7,876 nt of DNA from Planctomycetota bacterium (GCA_021795535.1 JAJYPG010000044.1:1-7876); one strand, 5' to 3'; shown: positions 1 through 6,203, numbered from the stretch's first letter. The notes: generated from the sequence alone by a model not told the origin. Translations and numbers: made by a program.

Positions 1-1
1 A

Positions 2-247
2 CGATTCCTGGTGCGTGTGGCAAGTCTGGAAATGCACCCGCTGGATTCTCTGGACCGCACCGCGTTACTCAAAGACGAAGGCGGTATCGGGTTGTGCAAC
101 ATCACCAAATGCTGTACGGAAGTGTGCCCCGAAGAAATCCACATTACCGACAACGCGATTATTCCCCTTAAAGAGCGCGTGGTGGATAAATATTACGACC
201 CTATCCGCATCGCTCTGCGGGTGCTGACCGGCGGCGGCAAGAAGTGA
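2..247 (+). CDS. sdhB: Succinate dehydrogenase/fumarate reductase iron-sulfur subunit, C-terminal part
   Basis: This is the C-terminal end (about 81 residues) of the iron-sulfur subunit of respiratory complex II; the frame is open to the window's left edge, so the start lies outside. The subunit passes electrons from the flavoprotein (SdhA) through three Fe-S clusters to quinone at the membrane. The sequence shows the block CNITKCCTEVCP, matching the family's second cysteine cluster. Codons at 95-97 and 113-115 correspond to [3Fe-4S] ligands, and the Cys before Pro at 125-127 corresponds to a [4Fe-4S] ligand. The following ITDNAIIPLKERVVDKYYDP is characteristic of the SdhB form without the E. 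coli-type ending. The [2Fe-2S] domain and first cysteine cluster are outside the window. No sdhC or other complex II gene follows, so sdhB looks like the last gene of its operon. Fumarate reductase FrdB cannot be excluded from this fragment. Confidence 0.9.
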   Translation, partial: RFLVRVASLEMHPLDSLDRTALLKDEGGIGLCNITKCCTEVCPEEIHITDNAIIPLKERVVDKYYDPIRIALRVLTGGGKK

Positions 248-422
248 TTTTTATATCTCAAATCTAATATTGATGGTTTGAAATTGATAACTGTTTACGG
301 GCATCGCCTTGATGATTTGTGATGCGTCGCGCGGTATCGAGATTACCAGCATTCATTTTTCGCTGGCGTTTATGCGCCGATAGGTTACTATTGTTTACAG
401 TTTACTCTTCGGTGTCGTGAAC

Positions 423-457
423 ACACATCGTCGCGTGGCGATGTGTTTATGTTTTTT
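423..457 (+). terminator. Intrinsic terminator or attenuator hairpin
   Basis: ACACATCGTC (423-432) pairs with GGCGATGTGT (437-446), 10 pairs including one G-T, closing a 4-base loop. A T-rich tract (446-457) follows, ending in seven T. It lies 176 bases after the sdhB stop and only about 12 bases before the ribosome binding site of the next small gene. It may therefore end the sdh transcript or act as a read-through attenuator for that gene. Confidence 0.75.
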
Positions 458-481
458 TAGTCCCATATAAGGAGTCCTGCT

Positions 482-550
482 ATGGCCAAGGGCAACAACA
501 GTCAGAAGAAGGAAGTCAAGAAACCCAAGAAGGACAAGAAGAAAAAGTGA
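482..550 (+). CDS. Tiny lysine-rich protein (22 aa), function unknown
   Basis: A 22-residue reading frame begins at ATG 482, with a strong AAGGAG ribosome binding site at 469-474 and a 7-base spacer. It ends at TGA 548-550 and a good intrinsic terminator follows about 55 bases later. The protein starts MAKGNNSQKKE and then consists almost wholly of Lys, with a few Pro and Asp; no membrane segment or cysteine is present. I recall very short Lys-rich proteins beginning MAKGNNSQKK as conserved hypotheticals in diverse bacteria, but know no function. The charge suggests contact with nucleic acid or the ribosome, which is inference only. The ideal ribosome binding site and the terminators on both sides argue for a real, separately regulated gene. 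Chance is still possible because the frame is so short. Confidence 0.65.
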   Translation: MAKGNNSQKKEVKKPKKDKKKK

Positions 551-604
551 ACCTGTGGCGTTTCGCCCCGGTACACCTGTTTCTCCTGTGACTTCCCCTC
601 TTCC

Positions 605-630
605 AGGCCCCCAAACGGTGGGCCTTTTTT
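605..630 (+). terminator. Intrinsic terminator after the tiny lysine-rich gene
   Basis: AGGCCC (605-610) pairs with GGGCCT (620-625) around a short loop, and a run of T follows directly (625-630). There is no T-run on the opposite strand, so it works for + strand transcription only and does not serve the convergent lptE gene. Confidence 0.8.
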
Positions 631-685
631 ATTTGCTCCCTCCATATTTCGTTGAATGTACCGATGTTACTGAATAACAGGGGCG

Positions 686-1213
686 CTACCACGACTTCTG
701 CATCTGATTGACTACCGCCTGCGCCATGCGCTCCACCGCCATCTGTTCCGCGTCCGGCAGTTGCTGGCCGATTTGCGGAATTTCCGTGCTCGACGCCGCA
801 AAATTAACCCGGCGTGAAAGCACCGCGCCGGTCCGCAAATTCCGCCAGGTAAAATTTACCACAATTGTAATTTGCGTTTCCTGAGGCAAATTCGTCTGAA
901 AGCTGCTGCTTAATATGCCTTCACTTGCGCTGACAATCGTACCGGTTAATTCTGTATCCGCCTGATTAATTGGTGCCAATCGATACGGTGTTCGGGATTC
1001 AATGTTTTTATCAATGGCTTCCGTGAGGCGGAATTCCAGCCCTCTGCGGAAGGTGCTGTTTTTCCAGATCGGCACCGCGACCGTGTGAATGCCCGACGGA
1101 TAAATGGATTTCATGGTATATCCACATCCCGCCGGCAGCATTGCCAGCAGCGTCAGCAAAAGCAGTCCTGCAATGCTTGGCCCCCTGCGGATGGATTTGC
1201 GCGTTATGATCAC
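686..1213 (-). CDS. lptE: LptE-like outer-membrane lipoprotein (LPS assembly)
   Basis: A 175-residue protein resembling LptE, the lipoprotein that plugs and stabilises the LptD channel delivering lipopolysaccharide to the outer leaflet. The start is GTG at 1213. It overlaps the upstream stop as GTGA (1210-1213) and has GGAGG about 7 bases ahead; a longer frame to 1270 exists but lies inside the upstream gene. The N-terminus has basic residues, then a hydrophobic stretch (about residues 14-27) ending LPAGC, so Cys30 is the likely lipidated residue. The -3 position is Pro rather than the usual Leu, a weak lipobox. After it comes the family-typical CGYTM block, then IYPSGIHTVAVPIWKNSTFRRG and a LTEAI helix (roughly 30-65), and the mid-protein L-x-G-T-I-V strand. 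The length is normal for the family. Translational coupling to the BamD-like gene supports a role in envelope assembly. The identification is by family pattern. Confidence 0.8.
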   Translation of the reverse strand: MIITRKSIRRGPSIAGLLLLTLLAMLPAGCGYTMKSIYPSGIHTVAVPIWKNSTFRRGLEFRLTEAIDKNIESRTPYRLAPINQADTELTGTIVSASEGILSSSFQTNLPQETQITIVVNFTWRNLRTGAVLSRRVNFAASSTEIPQIGQQLPDAEQMAVERMAQAVVNQMQKSW

Positions 1214-2223
1214 TTGATCGCCTCCGCCCCAAAATGCTCCACAAGTTCCTTTTTGGCTAGGTGTGCCCATCGCGTATCTGGCCAGTCATTAATAACCCGA
1301 TTGTAATAATATTTGGCGGCCGATGGTTTGCTGAAGCGAATGTAAAACCGGGCAATTTCCAGTTCCTTGTGGCCTTCAATCTGGTAAATGCGTTCTTCCA
1401 ATGATTTAACCTGCAATATCTGTGCAAAGTGCGGATATTCCTGCGTGAGCGTTTCAAGCTGCGCATCGGCGTTGCGTAATGGCGTGAGGTCGAATTTTAC
1501 CCCACGGAAAGTGGCCAACAGGCATTGCACTTCCATAATTGTTGCCTTCACCACAAACTGGCTGTACGGATATCGCCTCAGGAAGTCCTGATAAGACTGA
1601 AAAGCCCGGTTAAAACGTGATTCGCTGTAATAATAATCCGCCACACGAATGCCCGCCAACTCCGCCAATGGTGATCCGCGCTGCCGATCTTGAATACGGC
1701 GTAAAAGCTCCAGAGCATCACCGCTTACCGGCAAAATACGCATGCCCAGAAATGTGCGTTTGTATCCGCGGAGAAATGCGCACGCGATGTTGTATTCGCG
1801 CCGCAGGCAGGGGCCATATAGCGGGCTTGTCGGGTAATTATCCAGCAGGTCTTCATAGGCAAACAAGGCGGTGTATTTTGCGCCCATGGCATTGTACGCA
1901 TCGCCACGCAGCAACAGCACTTCCGGTGCCAACGGATTGTTTTTATTCGCTTTCATCCAGCGCCGGGCCTGTTTGGGGATGTGTTTCGGGTGGCCTGAAT
2001 TCAATTCCGCAATCATTTCCGCCACCTGCCCCGGCGGTGTATCAGGGTTTGGTGCCACCAGCGGAACCCACACCCCATTTTGCAACAGCCAGGATGCTGT
2101 GGGCTTTGGCAGGATCGCCACCGCTGGGCACCGGGAGCCAAGGGTTAAAAGCAACACCAGCAAGAGCGCCGGAACAGCAGCCCTCGGCCAAAGCGGTATA
2201 CGCGTATACGGGCGGTATTTCAT
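1210..2223 (-). CDS. bamD: BamD-like TPR protein, outer membrane protein assembly
   Basis: Read as an outer-membrane assembly factor of the BamD/YfiO type, a periplasmic TPR protein that works with BamA to insert beta-barrel proteins. From ATG 2223 it has 337 residues. There is a basic start, a hydrophobic stretch (about 15-31), then ALAS-type candidate cleavage at AVA (34-36). Cys32 is preceded by Arg, so there is no lipobox, unlike classical BamD. Helical repeats follow, with typical blocks such as YNAMGAKYTALFAYEDLLDNYP, YYYSESRFNRAFQSYQDFLRRYP and, near the C-terminus, ARFYIRFSKPSAAKYYYNRV then WPDTRWA. The start is uncertain: 2223 has GAG 7 bases ahead, 2235 is also plausible, and 2295 sits one base past the upstream stop. 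It overlaps lptE by 4 bases. The alternative is a generic TPR protein. Confidence 0.75.
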   Translation of the reverse strand: MKYRPYTRIPLWPRAAVPALLLVLLLTLGSRCPAVAILPKPTASWLLQNGVWVPLVAPNPDTPPGQVAEMIAELNSGHPKHIPKQARRWMKANKNNPLAPEVLLLRGDAYNAMGAKYTALFAYEDLLDNYPTSPLYGPCLRREYNIACAFLRGYKRTFLGMRILPVSGDALELLRRIQDRQRGSPLAELAGIRVADYYYSESRFNRAFQSYQDFLRRYPYSQFVVKATIMEVQCLLATFRGVKFDLTPLRNADAQLETLTQEYPHFAQILQVKSLEERIYQIEGHKELEIARFYIRFSKPSAAKYYYNRVINDWPDTRWAHLAKKELVEHFGAEAIK

Positions 2224-2296
2224 CAACCATCTCATGGGCGAAAAGTATAGGGCAAAGCGCTGTCGCTTGCACGAACTGTCAACTCTCTGAACCATT

Positions 2297-3172
2297 TCAA
2301 TTCTTCGCCCCCGGCACACCGGGCGCTGGCGTATTGCGCGGTGCCGCAGCGCCGCTGCCACGATTTTCGCCCAGCATCATGCTCTGCAGCGGATGCCCGA
2401 TCGCCAGACGCACGCCGGCACGAAACCGCTCGGCGGTTACCAGCATCACCACCAGCGCCAGCACTGGCCATAGCACGTATCTTCCCACAATTAAAATACG
2501 CTGATCAAACGAAATGCCATGCCCCGGCGGCGGCAGAAATGCCAACGCCAGAGTGTTGTGTAATTCATGCCAGCCGTAAAGCACGCCGGGAATCGGAAAT
2601 CCCGGCAATACATATTGCCAGGGAAATACCATAAAAAGCAAAATGACCGACCAGATCAAACTTCGAGTCATATTGGCCACGCCCGGTGCCTGTGCCACCA
2701 GGATCACCAGTAGCGTGACAAAAATAATAATCGCCTGTGAACCGGATGCCAGCAGTCCCAGCAACTGCGTAATAGGCGCAATAAGATAATAACTTTCACG
2801 CCATTGTCGCCGCAGATTAAGCCGTCGTCCGGCCTTTTCCCCCATGACCAGGCGACTCGATTGATAATTCTCAATGCTTTGACCTTCGGCGTTGGCCGCA
2901 GGAAAAACATCCAGGCTTTCCGGCAGCCCGGCCCGCATGAACGCGGCCCCGGGCGTTTCCGACAATCCCGCCGGTCCGTGGCCCGGCGCATGTTTAATCA
3001 GTACCACCGGATTACTCGCCCGATAAGGCTGCGTCGTAAAACGCATGAGGATAAATCCCACCACTTGCAGCATCACGCTGAAAAACAGAACATAACCGAG
3101 AAAATTCCGCCCGGAGCGCAGCGTTCGCAACGCCACACCATAATCACCATAAGGATGCACCGGAGCTGACAT
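2297..3172 (-). CDS. Multi-pass membrane protein of unknown function in the bamD-lptE operon
   Basis: A 291-residue protein I do not recognise. It begins at ATG 3172 (MSAPVHPYGD), with AGGGA 10 or so bases ahead; a GTG 27 bases further out is possible. Four hydrophobic segments are visible at about residues 24-44, 137-161, 171-189 and 226-247. Between the first and second is a soluble loop of about 80 residues, rich in Gly, Pro and charge. Between the third and fourth is a short loop with PGFPIPGVLYGWHELHN, and a Gly/Pro/Ala-rich tail follows the last segment. There are no cysteines. It is the first gene of the - strand group, 73 bases ahead of the chosen bamD start and only 1 base ahead of an alternative bamD ATG. 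Co-transcription with BamD-like and LptE-like genes suggests an envelope role, which is inference. Confidence 0.75.
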   Translation of the reverse strand: MSAPVHPYGDYGVALRTLRSGRNFLGYVLFFSVMLQVVGFILMRFTTQPYRASNPVVLIKHAPGHGPAGLSETPGAAFMRAGLPESLDVFPAANAEGQSIENYQSSRLVMGEKAGRRLNLRRQWRESYYLIAPITQLLGLLASGSQAIIIFVTLLVILVAQAPGVANMTRSLIWSVILLFMVFPWQYVLPGFPIPGVLYGWHELHNTLALAFLPPPGHGISFDQRILIVGRYVLWPVLALVVMLVTAERFRAGVRLAIGHPLQSMMLGENRGSGAAAPRNTPAPGVPGAKN

Positions 3173-3258
3173 AGCTATATTTCCCTGAACCCAAAACACC
3201 GCGTTTACCGGCCACGTTGCGCCGCCACTGCCTGCGCCGCCAACCCGCTTAAGAAATG

Positions 3259-3264
3259 AGTATA
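3259..3264 (-). promoter_or_regulatory. Candidate -10 box for the membrane protein-bamD-lptE operon
   Basis: TATACT on the - strand, five of six matches to TATAAT, about 87 bases ahead of the ATG at 3172. No good -35 is visible at 16-18 bases; the hexamer there is TGTAAC. Weak support. Confidence 0.3.
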
Positions 3265-3373
3265 CCGTGAAATCAACCTCCGTTACAGGTAATCGACTGC
3301 CCCGAATGTCCCGCCTGGCCGCGCGGTACGGCTCAATGACCGGAACAGGCAGACGAACCGCGCCGGGGAATAC

Positions 3374-3389
3374 TTCGTGTCTTCGTGTC
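3374..3389. repeat. Tandem 8-base duplication TTCGTGTC x2
   Basis: TTCGTGTC at 3374-3381 is repeated immediately at 3382-3389. I recall CTTCGTGTCTTCGTG-like strings as frequent intergenic sequence in some environmental bacterial genomes, but cannot check this here. Confidence 0.5.
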
Positions 3390-3395
3390 AGAGTT

Positions 3396-3435
3396 CATCC
3401 CGATGACTTCGGCTTAAATAATTGTGATCGGGATG
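3396..3435. repeat. Inverted repeat CATCCCGAT / ATCGGGATG
   Basis: A perfect 9-base inverted repeat (3396-3404 and 3427-3435) encloses a 22-base AT-richer loop. It begins 43 bases after the radical SAM stop. A five-T run follows on the + strand only (3442-3446), so for the - strand gene it is not a classical intrinsic terminator. It could stabilise the 3' end of the mRNA. Confidence 0.55.
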
Positions 3436-3478
3436 GTAAATCTTTTTAGTTGTCACCTACGCCGCGTTGTGATGCTTT

Positions 3479-4972
3479 TCATGATTTCATCCCGCCGGGT
3501 ATCAGCAGTTCGGAGATGCGGCGATAGTGATAGCCGCAGATTACCAGTTGAATGGCCAACGGCACATTCCGTGGCCGGTGCAGGCTGGTCCAGAGCAGCA
3601 TTCTCCAATAGTGAAAGCGCTCTTTGCCAACAAACCCCAGTCGCCACGTTGCCATGGCACCGGCCAATACACGTCCAAAAGTCAGCCGTGTGTGTACCGG
3701 TGGCGCGTGGTACTCTTTGAGGAAAGTACGCAGTCTCCGGTAGTACTGCTTGGGAGAATAAATTGACTTTAATATCGCCTCATACCCCTGCTGCAATACC
3801 TGCGGGTCCATGGTCGGCACGATGTTGGAGGTTCCATCAACGTTGTCCCCGGTGGCCGTTCCCACAAGGCGATGGGCCTGCTTCATGCGATCATAAAGTC
3901 GCGTGCCGGGGATGGCTTGCAGGCGACCAACCATGGCGGTCATGATGCCGCTTTTTTGTATGAAGTCGATTTGCCGCTGGAAAATGCTCGGCTGGTCGCT
4001 GTCAAAGCCGACAATGAACCCACCTTGCACTTGCAGGCCGGCATTGTGCAGGCGTTGCACATCGGCCACCAGATCACGATTACGGTTCTGGCTTTTTGAA
4101 CATTCGGCCAGGCTGGAGTTATCTGGTGTTTCAATGCCGATAAATACCGTGTCGAATCCCGCCCCGGCCATCGCGGTCATCAGTTGCGGATCATCCGCGA
4201 GGTTAATTGAAACCTGGGTGTTAAAGGTGAAAGGGCCCCTTTCCTGCTGCCACTGCACAAGCACCGGCAGCAGGTCGCGCTTAAGTTCGCGTTTATTGCC
4301 GATAAGGTTGTCATCGACGAAGAAAATGCTGCCGCGCCATCCACTGCGCTCCAGCGCCTCAAGTTCGGCCCGCACTTGTGCGGCGGTTTTCGTGCGTGGA
4401 CGTCGGCCAAACATGGCCGTCACGTTGCAGAAATCGCAGTCGAAGGGGCACCCACGTGAAAACTGAATTCCGGTACATGCGTAATAGCGCAGGTCCGCGA
4501 GTTCCCAGAGGGGAATCGGGGTGCTGTGAAGATCGGCGAAGCCCTCGGCCCGGTATAATCGTTGCGCCGTTCCCTGTTCCCAATCCGCCAGGAATGGCGG
4601 CAATGATAATTCCGCTTCGCCCAGCACAAAGTGGTCAACAAGATCGAAAGATTCGTACTCGGAACTAAATAACGGACCGCCCGCGATGATTGTTAGACCG
4701 GCAGCTTTGCAGCGGGCAATCAGGGCCTTGGCTGATTCGCGCTGTACAACCATGCCGCTGATCATCACGAGTTGAGCCCACGCCAGGTCCGCGTTTGACA
4801 GCGGGTGGATGTTCAGATCCACCAGACGTTTATTCCACTGCGGCGGGAGCATCGCGGCGACCGTCAAGAGGCCCAGTGGCGGGATTACCGCACGCTTTCG
4901 GACAAAGCGCAACGCATGTTTGAGACTCCAGAAAGTTTCGGGAAATTCCGGGTAAAGCAATAATACATTCAT
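3479..4972 (-). CDS. B12-binding-domain radical SAM protein (DUF4070 type)
   Basis: A 497-residue protein. ATG 4972 is chosen because GGAG lies 8 bases ahead and the family start MNVLLLYPEFP follows. Domains: an N-terminal cobalamin-binding Rossmann-like region (about 1-140, with PPLGLLTVAAMLP near 31-43 and VDLN at 51-54), a radical SAM barrel (about 160-380) and a C-terminal region like DUF4070 (about 385-497). The cluster motif is CPFDCDFC, with Cys175, Cys179 and Cys182 binding the SAM-coordinating [4Fe-4S]. The classical cobalamin DxHxxG is absent: the corresponding stretch is DLNIHPLSN. This is common in this branch, which includes HpnP-like hopanoid C-2 methylases, but no hopanoid genes are in the window and the substrate cannot be named. 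Such enzymes usually methylate or rearrange unreactive carbons. It stands alone, with 306 bases before the next - strand gene. Confidence 0.9.
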   Translation of the reverse strand: MNVLLLYPEFPETFWSLKHALRFVRKRAVIPPLGLLTVAAMLPPQWNKRLVDLNIHPLSNADLAWAQLVMISGMVVQRESAKALIARCKAAGLTIIAGGPLFSSEYESFDLVDHFVLGEAELSLPPFLADWEQGTAQRLYRAEGFADLHSTPIPLWELADLRYYACTGIQFSRGCPFDCDFCNVTAMFGRRPRTKTAAQVRAELEALERSGWRGSIFFVDDNLIGNKRELKRDLLPVLVQWQQERGPFTFNTQVSINLADDPQLMTAMAGAGFDTVFIGIETPDNSSLAECSKSQNRNRDLVADVQRLHNAGLQVQGGFIVGFDSDQPSIFQRQIDFIQKSGIMTAMVGRLQAIPGTRLYDRMKQAHRLVGTATGDNVDGTSNIVPTMDPQVLQQGYEAILKSIYSPKQYYRRLRTFLKEYHAPPVHTRLTFGRVLAGAMATWRLGFVGKERFHYWRMLLWTSLHRPRNVPLAIQLVICGYHYRRISELLIPGGMKS

Positions 4973-5185
4973 GTCCGCCACTCCGTTCTGCCACGCCAAC
5001 AGCCATTACGCCAAGGCATGCAATTGCACGAATTCCTGAAAAGCTGATTTCCGCCGGATGTGCAACATTCCCAACGGACCGTTTCGACCGAGGAACTCTA
5101 TTAATAATAATGATAGCGTTGCCTTCGCTCGGGTTCAATACGCAGTTTGCAGTGAGTTTAAAAACGCCCACACCCTTTCGGTCCC

Positions 5186-5217
5186 TTGACTTTGGTAACA
5201 AGTCGTTGGATGATAAA
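5186..5217 (+). promoter_or_regulatory. Candidate promoter for tRNA-Ile
   Basis: TTGACT (5186-5191) is a good -35. The best -10 is GATAAA (5212-5217), with a long 20-base spacer. It lies about 70 bases ahead of the mature tRNA 5' end, a plausible leader length. Confidence 0.35.
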
Positions 5218-5257
5218 TGGTCTGGACTTCGAGCCAGTCCCCGCAGGTGGTTATAGA

Positions 5258-5276
5258 CCGCCCGACGGCGGGGGCG
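5258..5276. repeat. GC-rich hairpin in the tRNA leader
   Basis: CCGCCC (5258-5263) can pair with GGGCGG (5271-5276); a competing pairing CCGCC/GGCGG (5258-5262 with 5267-5271) also exists. It sits 14 bases before the tRNA with no T-run, so it is more likely a leader structure than a terminator. Confidence 0.45.
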
Positions 5277-5289
5277 GATCGGGTTGTTC

Positions 5290-5363
5290 GGGCTTGTAGC
5301 TCAGTTGGTTAGAGCGCGTCACTGATAATGACGAGGTCAATGGTTCGAATCCATTCAGGCCCA
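5290..5363 (+). tRNA. tRNA-Ile (anticodon GAT)
   Basis: A full cloverleaf can be folded. The acceptor stem is GGGCTTG with CAGGCCC (one G-T pair) and the D-stem is GCTC/GAGC with loop AGTTGGTTA. The anticodon stem is CGTCA/TGACG with loop CTGATAA, giving anticodon GAT, which reads ATC/ATT isoleucine codons. The variable loop is AGGTC and the T-stem AATGG/CCATT has loop TTCGAAT. The discriminator base is A and CCA is not encoded (TCT follows). It is a single tRNA, not beside tRNA-Ala or rRNA as often seen for this isoacceptor. A recombinase remnant abuts its 3' end, suggesting that end served as an attachment site. Confidence 0.97.
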
Positions 5364-5476
5364 TCTCATTTATATGCAAGGGTGTACATGTGTCGGCACG
5401 GGCTTGCAAAAACCCTTGATCCAAGCGGGTTTCGTGATGGGTTTGCAAGTCGTTGCAATTTCCTGCGGGAGCCTGC

Positions 5477-5517
5477 TGGGCCGGGTTTTGGGCCACAACT
5501 GGGCCGGAAATTGGGCC
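5477..5517. repeat. Four phased TGGGCC repeats next to the tRNA/integrase junction
   Basis: TGGGCC occurs at 5477, 5489, 5500 and 5512, at 11-12-base spacing, so all copies lie on about the same face of the helix. They fall in the tail region of the integrase remnant, about 115-155 bases from the tRNA 3' end. This could be an arm-type recombinase or accessory-factor site, or simply the repetitive Gly-Pro/Ala-Gln codons of the tail. Confidence 0.45.
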
Positions 5518-5854
5518 GCTTGTTTTGGATGTTGTGGCACGTCGAAAGTCTTCGTTTAAGTCGGTCGATACGGCGTAGTGTCGGGCCGCTACTTCCGGCG
5601 AGTTTCCCAGCCAGCGGCAGGCGGTTGCCAAGTCTTAATATCGCATCAGTTCGCTTTCCCTGCTGGCCGCGCACCATATATCGGCATGACATATCTGGCC
5701 ACTCCAGCACCACGGAGGAAGAATGCCGCCGCAAGATAAACGGTATATTAATGCAACCTGCAATTGACGGCGCTGTGCAGAATTAATTGAAAATGAGCTG
5801 GTTGGTGGATAAATTATAGGACGCAATGGGCGGCTACTGTCCTCGCCAAAGCTT

Positions 5855-5909
5855 AAATTTTAATTTCGGCTTGACACTGCTATGAAAAGCAATATTTGTT
5901 ACATATAAT
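5855..5909 (+). promoter_or_regulatory. Promoter region of the two-gene retropepsin module
   Basis: An A/T tract, AAATTTTAATTT (5855-5866), reads like an UP element. It is followed by a perfect -35 TTGACA (5871-5876). At a 16-base spacer the -10 would be TATTTG (5893-5898), three of six matches. A perfect TATAAT occurs at 5904-5909 but at a 27-base spacer. Either way transcription would start about 45-55 bases before the first gene. Confidence 0.6.
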
Positions 5910-5960
5910 AAATGTTGGACCGGCTGGATCAGGCTAAGGAAAGCCTGTGGAGATATGAAA

Positions 5961-6203
5961 ATGGCTCTTGAGAAAGAACTGGAAACTTATAAACGTGAAC
6001 TACCGGCATTGGTGTTATCCGGAAGGGGAAAATACGTACTCATTCAAGATTCGACTGTTGTGGGAACATACGATACTTATGCCGACGCGATCAAAGAGGG
6101 TTACAGGCAGTTTGGAGTTGCGAAGCTATTTTTGGTGAAGCAAATTAATGCCCTTGAAAACGTGCAATTTTTTACCCGTGACGTTGAACTATGCCCCACA
6201 TAA
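5961..6203 (+). CDS. Conserved-looking 80-aa hypothetical protein, partner of retropepsin gene
   Basis: An 80-residue soluble protein beginning MALEKELETYKREL. ATG 5961 is preferred over ATG 5955 because GGAG (5949-5952) is 8 bases ahead of it but only 2 bases ahead of the other. An N-terminal helix (about 1-16) is followed by GRGKYVLIQ, VVGTYDTYADAIKEGYRQFG and a strand FLVKQI (about residues 23-63). This has the look of a small alpha/beta fold in which a short loop carries G-x-Y-D-T-Y. I recall small proteins of this type (Lys/Arg-rich start, 'VVGxYDTYEDALxxGYxxFG', 'FLVKQI') as widespread hypotheticals lying just ahead of retropepsin-like genes; no function is known to me. It overlaps the next gene by 13 bases, implying co-translation. 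The codon use is AT-richer than in the flanking genes, consistent with acquisition. Confidence 0.8.
   Translation: MALEKELETYKRELPALVLSGRGKYVLIQDSTVVGTYDTYADAIKEGYRQFGVAKLFLVKQINALENVQFFTRDVELCPT

Larger units (their letters stand above)
3173..3478. other. 306-base intergenic stretch between radical SAM gene and bamD-lptE group
   Basis: No convincing gene on either strand; short frames here are patchy and have no ribosome binding site at a usable start. The stretch holds a candidate - strand -10 box, an 8-base tandem duplication and a 9-base inverted repeat, listed separately. It is long enough to hold the promoter of the three-gene - strand group and the 3' end of the radical SAM transcript. 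Confidence 0.6.
4973..5289. other. Intergenic stretch between radical SAM gene and tRNA-Ile
   Basis: No supported gene; a - strand frame at 4830-5201 is largely a shadow of the radical SAM gene and has no ribosome binding site. The interval is the divergent upstream region of the radical SAM gene and the tRNA. It holds an AT-rich patch (about 5100-5115, TTATTATTAAT on the - strand) that could carry the radical SAM promoter, a candidate tRNA promoter and a GC-rich hairpin. Confidence 0.55.
5251..5725 (-). pseudogene. Tyrosine recombinase (integrase) C-terminal remnant, broken
   Basis: On the - strand, one frame reads SRESELMRY, then a TAA stop (5635-5637), then DLATACRWLGNSP and EVAARHY, and on through DFRRATT and a QNPAQQAP-rich tail. 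This matches the end of tyrosine recombinases as I know them in planctomycetes: an (R/S)-RETEL helix carrying the second catalytic Arg region, a WLGNSP block in place of WxGHS, and HY with the Tyr nucleophile, then a Pro-rich tail. The stop between the helix and WLGNS interrupts the catalytic core. Upstream of about 5725 the frame no longer resembles an integrase, so only the last part survives. After about 5500 the frame continues to a stop at 5251, antisense through the tRNA; this last part need not ever have been functional. The 3' end faces the tRNA 3' end, as for elements that insert there. Recognition is from motifs only. Confidence 0.6.

Noticed and set aside
1617..2504. A 295-codon + strand open frame
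   Set aside because: It is antisense to the BamD-like and membrane protein genes, is rich in Pro, Cys and His, and has no ribosome binding site or family motif. It is a shadow of the GC-biased genes opposite.
3396..3435. The inverted repeat as an intrinsic terminator of the radical SAM gene
   Set aside because: On the - strand no T-run follows the stem, and the loop is 22 bases long.
4830..5201. A 123-codon - strand frame upstream of the radical SAM start
   Set aside because: It overlaps the radical SAM N-terminus in another frame and lacks a ribosome binding site. The true gene has a good start at 4972.
5251..5365. The antisense tRNA part of the - strand frame (reading NGFEPLTSSLSVTRSNQLSY) as a protein domain
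   Set aside because: This peptide is simply the complement of the tRNA and is a familiar spurious translation. Only the part beyond about 5500 shows recombinase-like residues.
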